Origin: Candidatus Aenigmatarchaeota archaeon
GTDB taxonomy: Archaea > Aenigmatarchaeota > Aenigmatarchaeia > GW2011-AR5 > WALA01
NCBI GenBank assembly: GCA_015523085.1
Contig: WALA01000058.1
Span: 1 to 6,670, forward strand
Direction: 5' to 3'
Length of the DNA stretch: 6,670 nucleotides
In this document: piece after piece, positions 4,947 to 6,670 of the stretch
Layout: each line of letters starts with the position of its first letter
Position numbering within the stretch: the first letter of the stretch is position 1
The notes under the pieces: generated by a model
What the model was told of the DNA's origin: nothing
Seen by the model: only the letters and a program-made list of their open reading frames with translations
Database searches by the model: none
Made by a program: the position numbers and the translations under genes

Positions 4947-6670
4947 TCAATGCAACGAGAGGTTGTGTGCCCGTATGTAGTTTTCGGCGAGAACTGACCA
5001 ATCAGTCATATCCGTTATCATTTTTGCCTCTGACTTCTGTATGCCTATTTCGGACTTTGACATTTTCACAAAATCCTCTATTTCGTTCGCGAGGTCGAGC
5101 GCTATTTCGTTGTCCGACTTTCCGGAGCGCTTCAATATCCTTATTCCCCTTGCTTTCGGTCTGTTCTTCATGACGAATATGCCGAATCCGCTGTAATCGG
5201 TTGTCACGGAGACAAGGCCGTTTGCCGCCGCCTCGTGTGGCGTGTATCCCCACGGCTCGTAGTAAGACGGGAATATGCCGCCACTGCAACCCCTTATGAG
5301 GTCGTAGTACGAATCGAGTGAGATGAGCTTGTCCGCCTGCTTTATGTAAGTCGGGTAGAATATCACCTTTATCCTGTCCTCCTCGCGATTGAGAAGCCCG
5401 TTGTCTTTCAGGGAGTTTATTATCGCGTCGCTGTTTTCGTCGTAGTTCAAATCGTACGCGCACAGGGGAGGTGTTCCGTCTTTCGAGAACAACCTTATGT
5501 AGTTCTTCATCTTCACGTTGTACTTTGTCGTGAGGAACGATTTTATTTTGTTCTGCGGAAGGCTTTTCTTGATTATGGAATCAACTATCATGTTCTTCAC
5601 GTCGTTGGAAACGTTTTCCGAGAATTTTTCTATCTCGTTGTACATCAAGACGCTGTTGAGCACTGATGGATTCTCCCCGTGCACGTCAGACGGGACAAGT
5701 ATGAGGAAGAATGAGTCGTACGGGTAATTCTCGCTCTTCAACTTTCTGTTGAGCTGTCCAAGCGCTTCTATGAAAACGTCTATGCCCTTGTTGTGAAATT
5801 CGTAGCGACCCGATATGAAGAAAATTCTCGGATCCTTAGAGAGTCTTAAATTGTAGTACGGCTGGAAGTACGCCTTTATGAACTTCATAAGCTCCTCCTT
5901 GTGCTTCTTGTGGAGATAGGAAAGCTCCTCCATACTTGGGAATGACGAGATGTCAAGCCCGTTTATGAGTATGACGTCCGGCTTCCTTCCAAGTATGACC
6001 TCGGCCTCACGCGCCGTGACATCGCTCACAGTTGTGAAGACGTCGCAAGCGTGCGCACACGCCTTTTCCGTGAGGTGCTTCGCCTCAACTCCGTACTTGT
6101 ACGCGTCCTTGTCCGTCACGGAGTGCGACCTTATCATTTGATGCAGCGGCCCCTGTGAGTTTGCTATGGAACGGCCGAGTATTGTGGCATGCGTTGTGAA
6201 AACGGTTCCGAGCTTTGCGCCGATTTTTTTCAGGTAAAGCAGAGCTCCGCCGGAAAGCCATTCGTGGAATTGCGCTACGATTTTTTTGCCTTTGTTCTTC
6301 TCTATTATCTTCTCTATGAGAAGTCCAGCCGCGTATGACCAGACGATCGGGTCGTCATAATCGTACCCCGCGCGAAGCGAGTCTATCTTGTACCATTCCC
6401 AGAATTTCGATTTGATTTCGTTTTTGTTCTTCATGAAGTTCTTGACGTCTATGAGAATCGTGTCCGGTTGACCGTTGACTGCCCACGTTCCAAAGTAGCA
6501 CTTTATTCCCATCTTCGAGAGCTCATTGAATATGCCCGAGTACTCGCCCGGATTCCTCGGCTCGAACTCGAACAGCGACTTGCTTGGGTTGTAATAGCCA
6601 ATCGTCAAGTAGCCGTTTCCATAAATCTTTTTCATCTCGCGCGCCTTTGTCGAAAGCACGGTGTATATTC
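4947..6670 (-). CDS. GT3 (eukaryote-type, GYS-like) glycogen synthase, 5' end outside window
   Basis: The frame stays open to the right edge. The codons before the GTG at 6659 read IYT, so IYTVLSTKA matches the GGIYTVLxTKA segment of animal and yeast glycogen synthases; the GTG is internal and only about 15-25 residues are likely missing. Numbering from that GTG: GYLTIGYY (16-23), FHEWLSGG (131-138), FTTHATILGR (154-163), CDVFTTVSDVTAREAE (205-220), NGLDI (233-237), FISGRYEFHNKG (281-292), FPSYYEPWGYTPHEAA (463-478, Glu468 the expected catalytic Glu) and SGFG (490-493). The GT3-specific helical insertion (about 340-400) that carries the tetramer contacts in eukaryotic enzymes is present. The protein ends soon after MTDWSVLAENYIRAH, with none of the phosphorylated C-terminal tail of animal enzymes. 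The region matching their glucose-6-phosphate arginine cluster reads KMSKSEIGIQKSEAK (532-546) and has no arginine. The donor is UDP-glucose in eukaryotic GT3; here it is unknown. Confidence 0.93.
   Translation of the reverse strand, partial: IYTVLSTKAREMKKIYGNGYLTIGYYNPSKSLFEFEPRNPGEYSGIFNELSKMGIKCYFGTWAVNGQPDTILIDVKNFMKNKNEIKSKFWEWYKIDSLRAGYDYDDPIVWSYAAGLLIEKIIEKNKGKKIVAQFHEWLSGGALLYLKKIGAKLGTVFTTHATILGRSIANSQGPLHQMIRSHSVTDKDAYKYGVEAKHLTEKACAHACDVFTTVSDVTAREAEVILGRKPDVILINGLDISSFPSMEELSYLHKKHKEELMKFIKAYFQPYYNLRLSKDPRIFFISGRYEFHNKGIDVFIEALGQLNRKLKSENYPYDSFFLILVPSDVHGENPSVLNSVLMYNEIEKFSENVSNDVKNMIVDSIIKKSLPQNKIKSFLTTKYNVKMKNYIRLFSKDGTPPLCAYDLNYDENSDAIINSLKDNGLLNREEDRIKVIFYPTYIKQADKLISLDSYYDLIRGCSGGIFPSYYEPWGYTPHEAAANGLVSVTTDYSGFGIFVMKNRPKARGIRILKRSGKSDNEIALDLANEIEDFVKMSKSEIGIQKSEAKMITDMTDWSVLAENYIRAHNLSLH

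Noticed and set aside
6657..6659. GTG at 6659 as the start of the GT3 synthase
   Set aside because: The in-frame codons before it read IYT, completing the conserved IYTVLxTKA block of GT3 enzymes, and no stop codon occurs before the window edge. The gene continues outside.
1..6670. tRNA/rRNA genes, CRISPR arrays, insertion sequences, inverted repeats
   Set aside because: Almost all bases are used by recognisable coding regions, and no repeat units, RNA gene motifs or transposase fragments were seen on reading either strand.

Overview
This window carries a compact glycogen/α-glucan metabolism locus, most likely from an archaeon, possibly an uncultivated small-genome (DPANN-type) lineage. The archaeal call rests on several signs. 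The partial kinase at the left edge looks like an ADP-dependent sugar kinase. A GH57 amylase of the NTELIY type sits next to an archaeal-style GT5/GT4 synthase. A TTTTATATA TATA box lies about 26 nt from a start codon. Ile ATA and Arg AGG codons are common (for example the codons of ARGIRILK in the right-hand gene). Naming a specific phylum would be a guess.

Layout. Positions 1-438 (+) hold the 3' end of an ADP-dependent glucokinase/phosphofructokinase-like gene. All other genes are on the minus strand. Reading in their own direction, they are: a GT3 (eukaryote/GYS-type) glycogen synthase that runs off the right edge (6670-4947); a 62-nt gap with a promoter; a short protein that is only the N-terminal half of a GT-B glycosyltransferase (4884-4321); a complete GT5/GT4-type glycogen synthase (4324-3179); a GH57 α-amylase-family protein (3179-1941); and a GH133 amylo-α-1,6-glucosidase (1944-391). 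The last four are joined by 1-4 nt stop/start overlaps (ATGA, TAATG, ATGA), so they form one tightly coupled operon. The GH133 gene converges on the kinase gene and the two coding ends overlap by 48 nt.

How the genes fit together. The synthases would extend an α-1,4-glucan. The GH57 enzyme would cut or rearrange α-1,4 chains. The GH133 enzyme would remove α-1,6 branch stubs and release glucose. The ADP-dependent kinase could phosphorylate released glucose, or act one step later on fructose-6-phosphate, feeding the archaeal modified glycolytic pathway. The grouping resembles the glycogen cluster of Methanocaldococcus jannaschii (MJ1604-MJ1611, from memory), with a GT3 synthase and a half-length GT-B protein added. 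No branching enzyme, glycogenin or phosphorylase is visible.

The most notable points are the stand-alone GT-B N-domain protein coupled to a full-length paralogue, the presence of two unrelated types of glycogen synthase in one locus, the loss in the GT3 enzyme of the arginine cluster used for glucose-6-phosphate control in eukaryotes, and a possible two-protein counterpart of the eukaryotic debranching enzyme. No RNA genes, mobile elements, repeats or CRISPR arrays were seen, and no stretch longer than 62 nt lacks a gene.
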